Shown: positions 7,340 to 15,475 of the stretch, piece after piece | Numbering within the stretch: position 1 is the first letter of the stretch | How the letters are laid out: the number at the start of each line of letters is the position of its first letter | From: Luteococcus sanguinis | GTDB lineage: Bacteria > Actinomycetota > Actinomycetes > Propionibacteriales > Propionibacteriaceae | Direction of reading: 5' to 3' | Length of the DNA stretch: 64,000 bases | Assembly: GCF_039527675.1 (NCBI RefSeq) | Contig: NZ_BAAAKI010000012.1 | Span: forward strand, 1-64,000 | Notes under the pieces: generated by a model | Seen by the model: the letters and a program-made list of their open reading frames with translations, nothing else | Told to the model about the DNA's origin: nothing | The model's database searches: none | Program-made: the position numbers and the translations under genes

Positions 7340-7761
7340 GCGGCGCAGGAGCACCCACCATCACCGTCCAGACCCCCGCGCTGAAGGTCGCCATCGTGGC
7401 GGCGCAGTGGCACACCACCGTCATGGACGGGCTGGTGGCAGGCGCCCAGCGAGCGCTGGCCGAGGCGGGCGTCACCGATGTCACGCTCGTCCGGGTGCCG
7501 GGCACCTTCGAACTGCCGGTCGCCTGCGCGGCCCTGGCGGATCGCTTCGACGCGCTGGTCGCCCTCGGGGTGGTGATCCGCGGTGGCACCCCGCACTTCG
7601 ACTATGTCTGCGCCGGCGCCACCAACGGCATCACCGAGGTGAGCATCCGCACCGCCACGCCGATCGGCTTCGGGGTGCTGACCTGCGACGACGAGCAGCA
7701 GGCGTTCGACCGGGCCGGCCTGCCCGGCTCGCTGGAGGACAAGGGACATGAAGCCGCCACC
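7336..7761 (+). CDS. ribH: 6,7-dimethyl-8-ribityllumazine synthase, truncated by assembly gap
   Basis: RibH joins the two precursors into lumazine, the substrate of riboflavin synthase. The 142 visible residues include VAIVAAQWHTTVMDGLVAGA, VPGTFELPVACAAL (phosphate-binding region), ALGVVIRGGTPHFDYVC (with the conserved GxTPHF) and TPIGFGVLTCDDEQQAFDRAG. The frame ends in LEDKGHEAAT directly at the N-run. Family members run about 10-20 residues beyond this point, so only the last helix is missing. The sequence after the gap reads antisense to leuB and does not continue RibH, so the truncation is from assembly and not a real mutation. Confidence 0.95.
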
Positions 7762-7776
7762 NNNNNNNNNNNNNNN
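7762..7776. other. Assembly gap (15 N)
   Basis: Fifteen undetermined bases interrupt the 3' end of ribH. The true gap length is unknown. The ribH-leuB adjacency therefore rests on scaffolding and not on continuous sequence. Confidence 0.99.
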
Positions 7777-7784
7777 TCCCCTTT

Positions 7785-7799
7785 CCGGGGTTGCCCCGG
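7785..7799. terminator. Hairpin between ribH gap and leuB, possible terminator
   Basis: CCGGGG-TTG-CCCCGG forms a perfect 6-bp stem with a three-base loop in the convergent space between the rib operon and leuB. On the minus strand it is followed by AAAGGGGA and not by a T-run, so it is a weak call. Confidence 0.4.
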
Positions 7800-7816
7800 C
7801 AGTTACGGGCTGAGGG

Positions 7817-8869
7817 TCACAGCCGCGACGCGATGGCGTCGCCGACCTCGCTGGTGCGCCGAGCACCGGTGCGCTCGGCGACGTCCGCGCTGACGGCCTG
7901 CTCGATCCGGCGAGCATCCTCCGGACGTCCGAGGTGGTCGAGCAGCAGGGCCATCGACGAGATGGCGGCGGTCGGGTCGGCCTTCTGCTGCCCGGCGATG
8001 TCGGGGGCAGAACCGTGGACCGGCTCGAACATGGACGGGAACTCGCCGCTCACGTTGATGTTGGCGCTGGCGGCGAGGCCTATGCCGCCGGTGATCGCGC
8101 CGGCCTCGTCGGTGAGGATGTCACCGAACAGGTTGTCGGTGACGATGACGTCGAAGCGCTGCGGATCGGCGACCAGCATGATGGTCGCCGCGTCGATGTG
8201 CAGATAGTCGGTGGTGACCCCGGGGAACTCCGCGCCGACCTCCTCGACGATGCGCCGCCACAGGCCGCCCGCATTCACCAGGACGTTGTGCTTGTGCACC
8301 AGGGTGAGCTTCTGGCGCCGCGCCATGGCGCGGGTGAAGGCGTCGCGGACGACCCGTTCGACCCCGAAGGCGGTGTTGACGCTCACCTCGGTGGCGATCT
8401 CCTGCGGGGTGCCGACGCGCACCGCGCCGCCATTGCCGCAGTACAGGCCCTCGGTGCCCTCACGGACGACCACGAAGTCGATCGGTCCGCGGTTGACGAC
8501 CTCGGACGACAGCGGAGTGGCGGTACCGGGGAAGTACTTGGACGGACGCAGGTTCACCGCCTGGTCGAGCGCGAAGCGCAGCTTGAGCAGCAGTCCCCGT
8601 TCCAGCAGGCCGCTGGGGATCTCCGTCGAACCCGGCGCCGCGCCAACCGCGCCCAGCACGATCGCGTCCACGCCCTTCAGTTCCTCCAGCACGGAATCGG
8701 GCAGCACCTCGCCGGTGCGCAACCAACGCTCCGCGCCCAGGTCGTAGTCCACGAAGGTGAAGGCGTCCTCGCCCGTCGCAGCCTTGAGCACCTTGAGTGC
8801 CTCGGCGGTCACCTCGGGGCCGATGCCATCGCCACCGATGACGGCGAGGGTGGGGGTCTGTGAAGTCAT
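7817..8869 (-). CDS. leuB: 3-isopropylmalate dehydrogenase
   Basis: LeuB oxidises and decarboxylates 3-isopropylmalate in leucine synthesis. In organisms with citramalate synthase the same enzyme acts on methylmalate for isoleucine. The 350-residue protein has the actinobacterial form: LAVIGGDGIGPEV near the N-terminus, LLLKLRFALDQAVNLRP, the REGTEGLYCGNGG segment, TLVHKHNVL (substrate lysine), DVIVTDNLFGDILTDEAGAI (metal-binding aspartates) and EPVHGSAPDIAGQQKADP (NAD loop). The ATG at 8869 was preferred over an upstream in-frame start. It is transcribed divergently from ilvE, with about 75 bases between starts. Confidence 0.97.
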   Translation of the reverse strand: MTSQTPTLAVIGGDGIGPEVTAEALKVLKAATGEDAFTFVDYDLGAERWLRTGEVLPDSVLEELKGVDAIVLGAVGAAPGSTEIPSGLLERGLLLKLRFALDQAVNLRPSKYFPGTATPLSSEVVNRGPIDFVVVREGTEGLYCGNGGAVRVGTPQEIATEVSVNTAFGVERVVRDAFTRAMARRQKLTLVHKHNVLVNAGGLWRRIVEEVGAEFPGVTTDYLHIDAATIMLVADPQRFDVIVTDNLFGDILTDEAGAITGGIGLAASANINVSGEFPSMFEPVHGSAPDIAGQQKADPTAAISSMALLLDHLGRPEDARRIEQAVSADVAERTGARRTSEVGDAIASRL

Positions 8870-8945
8870 GGCCCAGACCCTAGTGGGGCGGTCACGAGGT
8901 GGGCCGTGGGTCTCACCGCGCGGGGGCTGGGGTAGTTTTCGGGCC

Positions 8946-10028
8946 ATGGCCCTTGACTTCTCCGCCCCGCAAAACCCGACCTGGACCCCCGAGGAGCGCA
9001 TCGCCGAGATCTCCGTCGACCCGGGCTTCGGCGACTACTTCACCGACCACATGGCCCGGGCCACCTGGTCGGCCGGCGAGGGCTGGAGCGATGGGGCCGT
9101 CGTGCCCTACGGGCCGATCCCGATGGACCCGGCAAGCGCCGTGCTGCACTATGCGCAGGAGATCTTCGAGGGCCTCAAGGCCTACAAGCACGCGGACGGT
9201 TCGGTGTGGCTCTTCCGTCCCGAGATGAATGCCCGACGCTTCGCCGCCTCGGCGCATCGGCTGGCGCTCCCGGAACTGTCGGAGGAGGACTTCCTGGCGG
9301 CGGTGGAGGCGCTGGTGCGCACCGACGCCCGCTGGGTTCCCGGCCTGCCCGAGCAGAGCCTCTATCTGCGTCCGTTCATGATCGCCCACGAGACCTTCCT
9401 CGGCGTCCGTCCGGCGCAGACCGCCGGCTTCTGGGTGATCGCCTCCCCGGTGGGTGGCTACTTCAAGGGCGGCGTCGCCGCCGTCTCCATCTGGGTCACC
9501 ACCTCCTCCTCCCGCGCCGGCATCGGGGGCACCGGAGCCGCCAAGTGCGGCGGCAACTACGCCGCCTCCCTGGAGGCCACCAAGGAGGCCTACGCGAACG
9601 GCTGCAACCAGGTGCTCTTCCTGGACGCCGCCGAGCAGCGCTGGATCGAGGAACTGGGCGGCATGAACCTGTTCGTCGTCACCTCCGCGGGCGAGCTCGT
9701 CACCCCCGAACTGTCCGGCTCGATCCTGGCCGGCGTCACCCGCGACTCCATCCTGCAGTTGGCGCCCGAACTGGGCCTGATCCCCGTCGAGCGCCGGCTG
9801 GAACTGGCCGAGGTCTTCAAGGGCATCCAGGACGGGACGATCGTGGAGGCCTTCGCCTGCGGCACCGCCGCGGTCATCACCCCCATCCGCTCCTTCAAGG
9901 ACGCGGAGGAGGAGGTCGTGCTGCCCGAGGTCGCCGAGCCGGCCAGCCTCAAGATCCGCGACGCGCTGCTCGACATCCAGTACGGACGGCTCGAGGACAC
10001 CCACGGGTGGACCCGCAGGGTCTGCTGA
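8946..10028 (+). CDS. ilvE: Branched-chain amino acid aminotransferase
   Basis: IlvE transfers the amino group from glutamate in the last step of leucine, isoleucine and valine synthesis, using PLP. The 360-residue protein is a fold-type IV aminotransferase: VLHYAQEIFEGLKAY (67-81), SLYLRPFMIA, the PLP lysine Lys200 in GGTGAAKCGGNYAAS, and EELGGMNLFVV followed by TPELSGSILAGVTRDS (cofactor phosphate loop). The length matches the family. It lies head-to-head with leuB and is followed 104 bases later by cimA on the same strand. Confidence 0.97.
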   Translation: MALDFSAPQNPTWTPEERIAEISVDPGFGDYFTDHMARATWSAGEGWSDGAVVPYGPIPMDPASAVLHYAQEIFEGLKAYKHADGSVWLFRPEMNARRFAASAHRLALPELSEEDFLAAVEALVRTDARWVPGLPEQSLYLRPFMIAHETFLGVRPAQTAGFWVIASPVGGYFKGGVAAVSIWVTTSSSRAGIGGTGAAKCGGNYAASLEATKEAYANGCNQVLFLDAAEQRWIEELGGMNLFVVTSAGELVTPELSGSILAGVTRDSILQLAPELGLIPVERRLELAEVFKGIQDGTIVEAFACGTAAVITPIRSFKDAEEEVVLPEVAEPASLKIRDALLDIQYGRLEDTHGWTRRVC

Positions 10029-10132
10029 CCGGGGACTGAGCGATTTGTCCACGGGCTGGGACCAACGGTCTTGGCGCGTGGGATCGCGCACACTGTCGGC
10101 GACCCACCCCGAATCGGAGGCGTAGTACCCCC

Positions 10133-11734
10133 ATGACCACCCAGCCGCTGGCCCCCGAGCACTTCCAGATCTTCGACACCACCCTGCGCGACGGTGCGCA
10201 GCAGGAGGGGCTGCGGCTGTCGGTGGCCGACAAGCTGCGCATCGCGCGGTTGCTGGACGGTCTGGGTGTCGCCTTCATCGAGGGCGGCTGGCCGGGTGCC
10301 AACCCCAACGACACCGCCTTCTTCGAGGCGGCGAAGACCGAGCTGGATCTCGACAACGCCCGCTTGGTCGCCTTCGGCTCGACCCGCAAGGCCGGCGGCA
10401 GTGCTGCCTCCGATGCGCTGACCCAGGCGCTGGTCGATGCCGGCACCAAGTACATCTGCATCGTCGCGAAGAGCCACGACCGTCACGTCACCGACGCGCT
10501 GCGCACCACGCTGGAGGAGAACCTGGCGATGGTGCACGACACCGTCACCCACCTGGTCGGGCTGGGCAAGCACGTCTTCGTCGACTGCGAGCACTTCTTC
10601 GACGGCTACCGCTCCAACCGCGACTATGCCCTCTCGGTCGTCCGCACCGCCGCGGACGCCGGCGCCGAGGTCGTCGTGCTGTGTGACACCAACGGCGGGA
10701 TGCTGCCCAGCCAGATGGCCGACATCGTCTCGTCCGCCGCCGAGATGGGCGTCGAACTGGGCATCCACTGCCACAACGACACCGGTTGCGCGGTCGCGAA
10801 CTCGATCGCCGCGGTCGAGGCGGGCGTCAGCCAGGTGCAGGGGACGATGAACGGCTACGGCGAGCGCACCGGCAACGCCGACCTCACCTCGGTCATCCCG
10901 AACCTGCAGCTCAAGTACGGCTGGCCGTTGGTCAGCGACGAGCAACTGGCCTCGCTGAGCCATGTGGCGCTCGCGATCGCCGACATCACCAACCAGGCGC
11001 CGCACGCCCGGCAGCCCTATGTCGGCCACTCCTCCTTCGCGCACAAGGCCGGGCTGCACGCCTCGGCCATCCGCGTCGACCCGAACCTCTACCAGCACGT
11101 CGACCCGGCGCTGGTGGGCAATGGGATGCGGATGTTGATCTCCGACATGTCGGGACGGGCGAACATCCAGATCAAGGGCGAGCAGTTGGGCCTCGACCTC
11201 GATGACCGGGAGGTTGCCGCCCAGGTCACCGACGCGGTCAAGGCGCGCGAGGCGCTCGGCTACTCCTACGAGGCAGCCGATGCAAGCTTCGAGCTGCTGG
11301 TGCGCGACCAGCTCGGCATCCTGGAGTTCCCCTTCGAGATCACCAGCTGGCGCGCCAGCACCGAGCACCGCGTCGGCATGGCCGAGGCCAACGACACCAC
11401 CAGCGAGGCCACCGTCCGGCTGGTCGCCGCGGGGGAGACCCACTCCACCGCCGGCGAGGGCAATGGCCCGGTCGACGCGCTGGACAACGCCCTGACCCGC
11501 GCCTTGGCCGCCAGCTACCCGCAGGTGAAGGGTTTCCGGCTGATCGACTACCGGGTGCGAATCCTGGAGACCGGTGCCAGCACGGACGCGATCACCCGCA
11601 CGCTGATCGACTTCTCCGACGGGGAGCGAACCTGGACGACCGTCGGCGTCGGGACGAATGTCATCGAGTCCAGTTGGGAGGCGCTCACCGACGCCTACCT
11701 CTACGGCTTGGTGAAGGACTTCGGCCGCAGCTGA
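10133..11734 (+). CDS. cimA: Citramalate synthase
   Basis: CimA condenses pyruvate and acetyl-CoA to (R)-citramalate, opening a threonine-independent route to isoleucine. The 533-residue protein has the HMGL-like TIM barrel: FDTTLRDGAQQEGL (14-27), FIEGGWPGANPND, VVLCDTNGGMLPSQM, GIHCHNDTGCAVANSIAAVEAG (metal-binding HxH) and QGTMNGYGERTGNADL. A C-terminal LeuA-dimer-type allosteric domain follows (VRLVAAGETHSTAGEGNGPV, IDYRVRILE). GWPGANPND and the overall layout fit the CimA branch better than 2-isopropylmalate synthase or homocitrate synthase. GGAGG lies about 14 bases upstream of the ATG. Together with leuB, leuCD and ilvE it completes most of the pathway within this window. Confidence 0.93.
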   Translation: MTTQPLAPEHFQIFDTTLRDGAQQEGLRLSVADKLRIARLLDGLGVAFIEGGWPGANPNDTAFFEAAKTELDLDNARLVAFGSTRKAGGSAASDALTQALVDAGTKYICIVAKSHDRHVTDALRTTLEENLAMVHDTVTHLVGLGKHVFVDCEHFFDGYRSNRDYALSVVRTAADAGAEVVVLCDTNGGMLPSQMADIVSSAAEMGVELGIHCHNDTGCAVANSIAAVEAGVSQVQGTMNGYGERTGNADLTSVIPNLQLKYGWPLVSDEQLASLSHVALAIADITNQAPHARQPYVGHSSFAHKAGLHASAIRVDPNLYQHVDPALVGNGMRMLISDMSGRANIQIKGEQLGLDLDDREVAAQVTDAVKAREALGYSYEAADASFELLVRDQLGILEFPFEITSWRASTEHRVGMAEANDTTSEATVRLVAAGETHSTAGEGNGPVDALDNALTRALAASYPQVKGFRLIDYRVRILETGASTDAITRTLIDFSDGERTWTTVGVGTNVIESSWEALTDAYLYGLVKDFGRS

Positions 11735-11778
11735 GTGCCCCGTCCTCACAGGCCCCGTTTCTCGAGGGCCTGGGATGG

Positions 11779-12971
11779 TCAGCCCTCGAGGTCGCGGCGG
11801 CGCCGAGACAATTGGCGCACCAGCCGTTCGGTGGCATTGCGCGTCAACGGCAAGGCGCCGTCGCGCAGGTCGTCCAGCAGCGGGCTGGTCGCCGTCAGCA
11901 CCTGGTCGAGCGCCCGTTCGACGGCGCGCGAAGGCAGGCCCAGGGTTCCGCCGAAGGTGCGGAAGGCTGTGCGCGTCAGGTTCTCCCGTCGCCCGGCCAG
12001 AACCAGCGCCATCGTGTGGTCGCCGTAGGGGAGCGTGGAGGGCAGGTCATGGGCGGGCGCCAGTCGCCACTCACCGTCTGGGTGCTGCAGCACGGACAGG
12101 TTCTTGGCGTGCAGGTCGCCATTGCCCGTCAGCCAGGCGAAGGCGAACAGGACGAAGGCACCGCGCGCGGCAACCATCCGGGCTGGGCAGGCGTCCGCGC
12201 CGGCGCCGGCCACCTCCTCGGAGCTCACCGCATACTTGTCGGCCGGGTATCGGCCGAGCAGCTGGCAGGCGTCCTCCACGGCCAGCCTGGCCACACCTGC
12301 GTCGGCGTCCAGGACGCGGTCGAAGCGTTCCACCACCAGACCGGCCCGTCCCTCGACGTCGCGGACAAGCTCCGCCCGCGCCACGGGGACGGGCAGCCGA
12401 CGCGCGAGACGCAGCAAGTAGTCCTCGTTCTCGACCGCCCCCGGGTACTCCGGCGGATCCAGCTTGATGATCGCCCGCACCCCGTCCAGCCGCACGGGCA
12501 GCGAGATCATCGCCCCGGACGCCTTTTCCTGCACCCCGGCAGGCCCACCCGGTCGACCACCCCGGCCGAGGTCAGCAGGTCGGCGAAGCGCAGGACGCCG
12601 GAGCTCACCAAGGGCTCTGGCGTGACGGGTTCCTGCCCCTGGGGCGCGAGGGTGACGTCCCCGATCGTGTCGCCCCCGACGGCCAGCAACAGGCTGAGTT
12701 CGTCGTCGGCGGAGGTCTTGACTGCTTGGCGCAGGGCCGTCAGGCGCCGCCCCGCTGGCAACAGCCCGGCGAAGAAGGGCGGCACCGCCCCGGCGGGCGC
12801 CTCCACTGGGGCCGCGTCGCGCGGCAGGGTCGTCGCCACCGGCGGGCCGTCATAGTCGTCCAGGTACTCGAAGCGGGTCCGGTCGTGCTGTCGGGTCAGG
12901 GTCGCGGCAGGCGTCCCGGCCTTGAACACGGTGGCCCGGGTGGCCCCACGGACGTCCTGATGGTCAGCCAT
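11779..12971 (-). pseudogene. hipA: HipA-family serine/threonine kinase, frameshifted
   Basis: Two adjacent frames together make one HipA protein. The upstream piece (12507-12971) has the N-terminal HipA domain, including GAVPPFFAGLLPAGRRLTAL, and ends in RVGLPG. The downstream piece (11779-12534) has the kinase core: QEKASGAMISLPV, IIKLDPP, VVERFDR, the catalytic GNGDLHAKNLSVL and DLPSTL. Family members read RVGLPGVQEKAS continuously. Restoring that needs one more G in the GGGG run (C-run at 12534-12537 on the plus strand), so a single-base deletion in a homopolymer separates the halves. It may be a true pseudogene, a sequencing error, or much less likely a programmed -1 shift. HipA phosphorylates glutamyl-tRNA synthetase in known cases. 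The start overlaps the hipB stop. Confidence 0.85.
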
Positions 12972-13170
12972 GGCGCTCACGCAAGGTGGCGACCAGCCGC
13001 AACCCCAAGGTCTCGAGCACCTTGGTCAGCACGTCGAGCCGTGCCGTGTGCTTGCCCTGTTCCAGGGCGCGGACGGTGCGTTCGGAGACGTCGGCGAGGT
13101 CGGCGAGGTCAGCCTGAGACAGACCCAGCTCACGGCGGCGCAGCCGCAGCTGCTCACCCAGTTCGTCCAT
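12964..13170 (-). CDS. hipB: HipB-like antitoxin, XRE-family helix-turn-helix
   Basis: This 68-residue protein is nearly all helix-turn-helix: GEQLRLRRRELGLSQADLAD, VSERTVRALEQGKHTARLDVL and a short tail VLETLGLRLVATLRERHG. It lies immediately upstream of the HipA frames and overlaps their ATG (ATGGCTGA), the usual hipBA order, so it should bind and restrain HipA and repress its own operon. The ATG at 13170 has GGGAGG five bases upstream. A GTG six bases earlier would sit on that ribosome-binding site. The antitoxin frame is intact even though the toxin is not. Confidence 0.88.
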   Translation of the reverse strand: MDELGEQLRLRRRELGLSQADLADLADVSERTVRALEQGKHTARLDVLTKVLETLGLRLVATLRERHG

Positions 13171-13183
13171 GACCACCTCCCAA

Positions 13184-13199
13184 CGGCACGTTCGTGCCG
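13184..13199. promoter_or_regulatory. Candidate HipB operator
   Basis: CGGCAC-GTTC-GTGCCG is a perfect inverted repeat with a four-base spacer, located 14 bases upstream of the hipB start. The half-site GTGCCG recurs as GATCGTGCCG at 13251-13260 and 13312-13321. HipB proteins autorepress through several palindromic sites, so the position fits. Binding is inferred. Confidence 0.5.
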
Positions 13200-13303
13200 G
13201 TCGGGATCATTGTGCGCGCCCCGGAAGCGCGAATCAAAGCCAATCGGAAAGATCGTGCCGCTACGCAGTCGGTAGGGGAGTCTGGCCTCATCGTCCCGAA
13301 CGA

Positions 13304-13323
13304 ACCGGCGCGATCGTGCCGGT
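13304..13323. terminator. Imperfect 20-bp palindrome at the 3' end of deoA
   Basis: ACCGGCGCGATCGTGCCGGT is palindromic except for one internal pair on each side. It touches the deoA stop codon, so it could fold as a terminator for deoA. Its half-site resembles the HipB operator candidate, so it could instead be a second operator. No T-run follows. Confidence 0.35.
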
Positions 13324-14603
13324 CAGCTGATACGGTCGATCAGCAGCGGCTGGCGCTCGACTGCCTGGTCGCCCACCTCGTAGCCGCCGCCCAGCGCCTC
13401 GCGCGCCCGTTCGAAGGCTTCGGGGGTGTCGGTGTGCAGGGTCATCAGGGTCTGGCCCTTGGTCATGCGGTCGCCCGGCTTGGCGTGCATCACCACGCCG
13501 GCTCCGGCCTGCACCGCATCCTCCTTGCGCGCGCGTCCCGCGCCGAGACGCCAGGCCGCGACGCCCACCGCCATCGCATCAAGGCGGGTCAGAACGCCAT
13601 CGGTCTCGGCAACGACGTCGTCGGTGTGCTTCGCGACGGGCAGGGTCGCGTCCGGGTCGCCGCCCTGGGCACGGACCATCGCCTTCCAGGTGTCCATCGC
13701 GCGGCCGTCGGCCAGGGCCTCGGCGGGGTCGACGTCCGAGCCGGCTGCCTGCAGCATCTCGCGAGCCAGGGCCAAGGTCAGCTCGACGACGTCGGCGGGG
13801 CCGCCACCGGCCAGCACCTCCACCGACTCGGTGACCTCCAGCGCATTGCCGGCGGTCAGTCCCAGCGGGGTGTCCATGTCGGTGAGCAGCGCAACGGTGT
13901 TCACGTCGGCCGCCTTGCCCAGCGCCACCATGCGACGGGCCAGTTCGGTCGCGTCCTCACGGTTCTTCATGAAGGCACCCGAGCCCACCTTGACGTCCAG
14001 CACCAGCGATCCGGTGCCCTCGGCGATCTTCTTGCTCATGATGGAACTGGCGATCAGCGGGATCGCCTCCACGGTGCCGGTGACGTCGCGCAGCGCGTAG
14101 AGCTTCTTGTCCGCGCGGGCCAGACCGTCGCCAGCGGCGCAGATCACTGCGCCGACCTCCTCGAGCTGGCGCATCATCTCGTCGTTCGACAGCATCGCGC
14201 GCCAGCCGGGGATCGACTCCATCTTGTCCAGGGTGCCGCCGGTGTGGCCCAATCCCCGTCCGGACAGCTGGGGGACCGCGACCCCACAGGCGGCCACCAG
14301 CGGCGCCAGCGGCAGGGTGATCTTGTCGCCCACCCCGCCGGTCGAGTGCTTGTCGGAGGTCGGACGCGAGAGCGACGAGAAGTCCAGCCGCTCGCCGGTG
14401 TCGATCATCGACTGGGTCCAGGTGGCGAGCTCACGGTCGTCCAGGCCGCGGAAGAGGACGGCCATCGCCATCGCGGACATCTGTTCGTCGGCGACCATCC
14501 CGTCGGTGTAGGCGTTGATCAGCCAGCGGATCTGATGGTCGTCCAGCTCACCACCGTCACGCTTGGTGCGGATCAACTCGACTGCGGAAAAGGTCTTGGC
14601 CAT
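13323..14603 (-). CDS. deoA: Thymidine phosphorylase
   Basis: The enzyme splits thymidine with phosphate to thymine and 2-deoxyribose-1-phosphate in nucleoside salvage. The 426-residue protein shows the full family pattern: ELIRTKRDGGELDDHQI, the signature SDKHSTGGVGDKITLPLAPL (phosphate binding), SGRGLGHTGGTLDKMESIPG, LIASSIMSKKIAEGTGSLVLDVKVGSGAFM, and the C-terminal PYNP domain ending in RQPLLIDRIS. The start codon lies 44 bases from the divergent fumarylacetoacetase-family gene. A DeoR-type regulator occurs at 29.8 kb, but nothing in the sequence links the two. Confidence 0.97.
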   Translation of the reverse strand: MAKTFSAVELIRTKRDGGELDDHQIRWLINAYTDGMVADEQMSAMAMAVLFRGLDDRELATWTQSMIDTGERLDFSSLSRPTSDKHSTGGVGDKITLPLAPLVAACGVAVPQLSGRGLGHTGGTLDKMESIPGWRAMLSNDEMMRQLEEVGAVICAAGDGLARADKKLYALRDVTGTVEAIPLIASSIMSKKIAEGTGSLVLDVKVGSGAFMKNREDATELARRMVALGKAADVNTVALLTDMDTPLGLTAGNALEVTESVEVLAGGGPADVVELTLALAREMLQAAGSDVDPAEALADGRAMDTWKAMVRAQGGDPDATLPVAKHTDDVVAETDGVLTRLDAMAVGVAAWRLGAGRARKEDAVQAGAGVVMHAKPGDRMTKGQTLMTLHTDTPEAFERAREALGGGYEVGDQAVERQPLLIDRIS

Positions 14604-14647
14604 GGCGACGAGTATTCCAGTGCGGGGGCGCCGATACTGTGGGCCCC

Positions 14648-15475
14648 ATGCGTATCGCTCGATTTGCCCCCGATGGCGCCGAACCCCGCTTCGGCATCGT
14701 GGAACTGGCCGCCGACGGGGGAGACAACCCCGACACGATCGCGACGATCAGTGGTGACCCCCTGGCCGGCCCAGTCAACTACACCGGGGAACGTCTGGCG
14801 CTGGACGACGTCCGGTTGCTGGCGCCCGTCATCCCCCGCTCCAAGGTCGTCGGCGTCGGTCGCAACTTCGCCGCGCACGCCGCAGAGATGGGCAATGAGG
14901 TGCCCACCACTCCGCTGATCTTCCTCAAGCCCAATACCTCGGTGGTCGGGCCCTACGACCCGATCGTGCGTCCGTCGGCCTGCAAGGACCTGCACCACGA
15001 GGGTGAGCTGGCGGTCGTCATCGGACGCATCTGCAAGCAGGTGCCCGCCGAACGTGTCGCTGAGGTCATCTTTGGCTACACCGTCGCCAACGACGTCACC
15101 GCCCGCGACCTGCAGGCCACCGACGGGCAGTGGTCTCGCGCCAAGGGCGCCGACTCCTTCTGCCCGCTCGGCCCGTGGATCGTCACCCACCTCAGCCTCG
15201 ACGACGCCGCCAAGCTCGACATCACCACCGCCGTCGACGGTGAACTGCGCCAGCAGGGCAACACCGGCCAGATGGTGCGCGGCATCGCCGAACTCGTCAG
15301 CCACATCAGCTCCTTCACCACCCTGCTGCCCGGCGATGTCATCCTCACCGGCACCCCGGCCGGCGTCGGCTCGATGGAGCCCGGCCAGCGCGTCACCGTC
15401 ACGGTCGAGGGCATCGGCGACCTGACCAACACTGTCGTGGACGAGGACGAGGACGAGGACGAGGACGCGGAGTGA
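14648..15475 (+). CDS. Fumarylacetoacetate hydrolase family protein
   Basis: The 275-residue protein has an N-terminal FAH-N domain (MRIARFAPDGAEPRFGIVEL) and the catalytic FAH fold: SKVVGVGRNFAAHAAEMG, PLIFLKPNTSVVGP, the metal-binding HHEGELAVVIGR, YTVANDVTARDLQ, and TGTPAGVGSMEPGQRVTVTVEGIG. Members hydrolyse or decarboxylate acyl-pyruvate-type compounds; the substrate is not predictable. The C-terminus ends in an unusual acidic tail of alternating Asp and Glu encoded by four tandem GAGGAC units (15443-15466). ATG 14648 fits family starts better than GTG 14639. The stop overlaps the next gene's GTG start by four bases, so they are coupled. Confidence 0.92.
   Translation: MRIARFAPDGAEPRFGIVELAADGGDNPDTIATISGDPLAGPVNYTGERLALDDVRLLAPVIPRSKVVGVGRNFAAHAAEMGNEVPTTPLIFLKPNTSVVGPYDPIVRPSACKDLHHEGELAVVIGRICKQVPAERVAEVIFGYTVANDVTARDLQATDGQWSRAKGADSFCPLGPWIVTHLSLDDAAKLDITTAVDGELRQQGNTGQMVRGIAELVSHISSFTTLLPGDVILTGTPAGVGSMEPGQRVTVTVEGIGDLTNTVVDEDEDEDEDAE
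15443..15466 (+). repeat. Four tandem GAGGAC hexamers at the FAH gene 3' end
   Basis: Four perfect six-base units encode an Asp-Glu repeat just before the stop codon. Copy-number change would alter tail length without shifting the frame. Confidence 0.9.

Noticed and set aside
5465..7354. 629-residue minus-strand open frame over ribE and ribBA
   Set aside because: It is a shadow of two well-defined enzymes with conserved motifs; no domain can be recognised in it.
7762..7900. RibH continuing through the N-run into the following sequence
   Set aside because: The translated sequence after the gap is antisense leuB and does not resemble the RibH C-terminus.
10029..10132. T-box or attenuator leader before cimA
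   Set aside because: The 104-base gap has no T-box sequence, no leader peptide rich in branched-chain codons and no terminator/antiterminator pair.
9590..11749. 719-residue minus-strand frame over ilvE and cimA
   Set aside because: Antisense shadow of cimA and ilvE; no motifs and low-complexity composition.
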